Source: Anaerolineales bacterium UBA4826
Lineage (GTDB): Bacteria > Chloroflexota > Anaerolineae > UBA4142
NCBI GenBank assembly: GCA_002400365.1
Contig: DHFK01000221.1
Location: 1 to 5,752, forward strand
Reading direction: 5' to 3'
Length of the DNA stretch: 5,752 nucleotides
Shown in pieces: positions 5,218-5,752 of this stretch (its first letter is position 1; each line of letters begins with the position of its first letter). The notes beneath the pieces are model-generated. The model was not told where the DNA came from. It searched no databases and was given only the letters and a program-made list of their open reading frames with translations. A program made the translations under genes and the position numbers.

Positions 5218-5562
5218 ATGGCGCGAACAGCAACAGCGGATACAGTCACAAACAAAAAGAGCGAACTGAAGATCATGTTGCTGCCGATTGACGAAATCAA
5301 AGTGCTGTGTCGGAAGTATAACGTGCGCGAACTTGCGTTGTTCGGCTCGGCGTTGCGCGATGACTTTGGCCCCGCAAGCGATGTGGATTTGCTTGTGGAC
5401 TTTAAGCCAGAGGCAACTGTTGGTTTTATCGCTCTCTCGAAAATGCGGCGAGAACTTGCTGCCGTCTTCCGGCGCCCGGTGGATTTGGTGCCGAAAAGTG
5501 GACTAAAGCCGAGAATTCGTCAAGAGGTGCTTGCTAGCGCGCAGGTGATCTATGCGGCGTGA
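5218..5562 (+). CDS. MNT-domain minimal nucleotidyltransferase, antitoxin of a MntA/HepT-type pair
   Basis: This 114-residue protein has the minimal nucleotidyltransferase core: ELALFGSALRDDFGPASDVDLLVDF (38-62) with Gly43-Ser44, Asp55 and Asp57, and a third acidic residue at Asp89 in RPVDLVP. In studied MntA-HepT (type VII) systems such proteins neutralise the HEPN toxin by adding AMP to a tyrosine near its active site. The catalytic residues look intact. The first 19 residues are polar and not part of the domain; starting at ATG 5275 would remove them, but the ribosome site supports 5218. It overlaps the HEPN gene by 11 bases, the usual coupling for such pairs. Third codon positions are less GC-biased than in the genes to the left, which fits later acquisition. 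Confidence 0.85.
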   Translation: MARTATADTVTNKKSELKIMLLPIDEIKVLCRKYNVRELALFGSALRDDFGPASDVDLLVDFKPEATVGFIALSKMRRELAAVFRRPVDLVPKSGLKPRIRQEVLASAQVIYAA

Positions 5563-5752
5563 AGATCTCTATCTGGCAGACATTGTCGAAGCCGCTGATT
5601 CGATTGAGCACTTTTTGCATGGCGTTGAGAAAGACACCTTTCTGCAAAACGATCTCTTGCGGAGCGGCATCCTGCATAAACTCACGATCATCGGCGAAGC
5701 AGCGGCGCGTCTGCCCGACGAGTTTCGCAATCGCCATCCCGAAATCGAGTGG
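5552..5752 (+). CDS. HEPN-domain (HepT-like, DUF86) toxin, 3' partial
   Basis: An ATG at 5552, inside the end of the antitoxin gene, opens a frame that continues to the right edge (67 codons). The protein has the DUF86/HepT pattern: DIVEAADSIEHFL (10-22), then NDLLRSGILHKLTIIGEAAARLP (33-55) and FRNRHPEIEW at the end. In this family the next residues normally carry the R-x4-6-H ribonuclease motif (an RN-x3-H form). It lies beyond the window, so activity cannot be judged. HEPN toxins of this type cut RNA, for example tRNA, and are held in check by the adjacent nucleotidyltransferase. I see no ribosome site beyond coupling through the overlap. Confidence 0.8.
   Translation, partial: MRREDLYLADIVEAADSIEHFLHGVEKDTFLQNDLLRSGILHKLTIIGEAAARLPDEFRNRHPEIEW

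Overview
The window is a GC-rich bacterial segment. Its frequent CGCG runs, a C-rich palindromic interspersed repeat, a YqeC-MocA fusion and a SpoIID/LytB-type protein with no sporulation context most resemble an environmental Chloroflexota (Anaerolineae-like) genome. This assignment is inferred from gene style and is not proven. Six protein genes are visible, two of them cut by the window edges.

Left block, plus strand (1-3474). A YqeC-like/MocA-like fusion gene, linked to molybdenum or selenium cofactor handling, enters from the left edge. Its reading frame runs through a large GC-rich palindrome. It is followed by an AlkZ/YcaQ-related winged-helix protein, then by a SpoIID/LytB-domain protein with a long Pro/Ala linker and an unassigned C-terminal beta-rich domain. 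The last two genes overlap by 11 bases. A near-consensus sigma70 promoter sits across the end of the fusion gene. It is followed by a leader with a terminator-like hairpin, so the second and third genes can probably be transcribed separately from the first. A strong intrinsic terminator closes the block.

Middle block, minus strand (3472-4889). A flavin reductase-like gene is followed by, and overlaps by 13 bases, an alkaline-phosphatase-superfamily (phosphoglycerate-mutase-like) metalloenzyme. This pair converges on the left block and shares the terminator zone with it.

Right block, plus strand (about 5093-5752). A divergent promoter drives a lower-GC gene pair: an MNT-type minimal nucleotidyltransferase (antitoxin) overlapping an HEPN/HepT-like (DUF86) toxin that runs off the right edge. 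This is a type VII toxin-antitoxin layout. Its leader contains a second terminator-like hairpin between promoter and ribosome binding site.

The points most worth a second look are the in-frame palindromic element in the fusion gene, the two promoter-hairpin-U-tract leaders, the unassigned C-terminal domain of the SpoIID-like protein, and the hairpin leader of the toxin-antitoxin pair. I see no CRISPR array, tRNA, rRNA or transposase.
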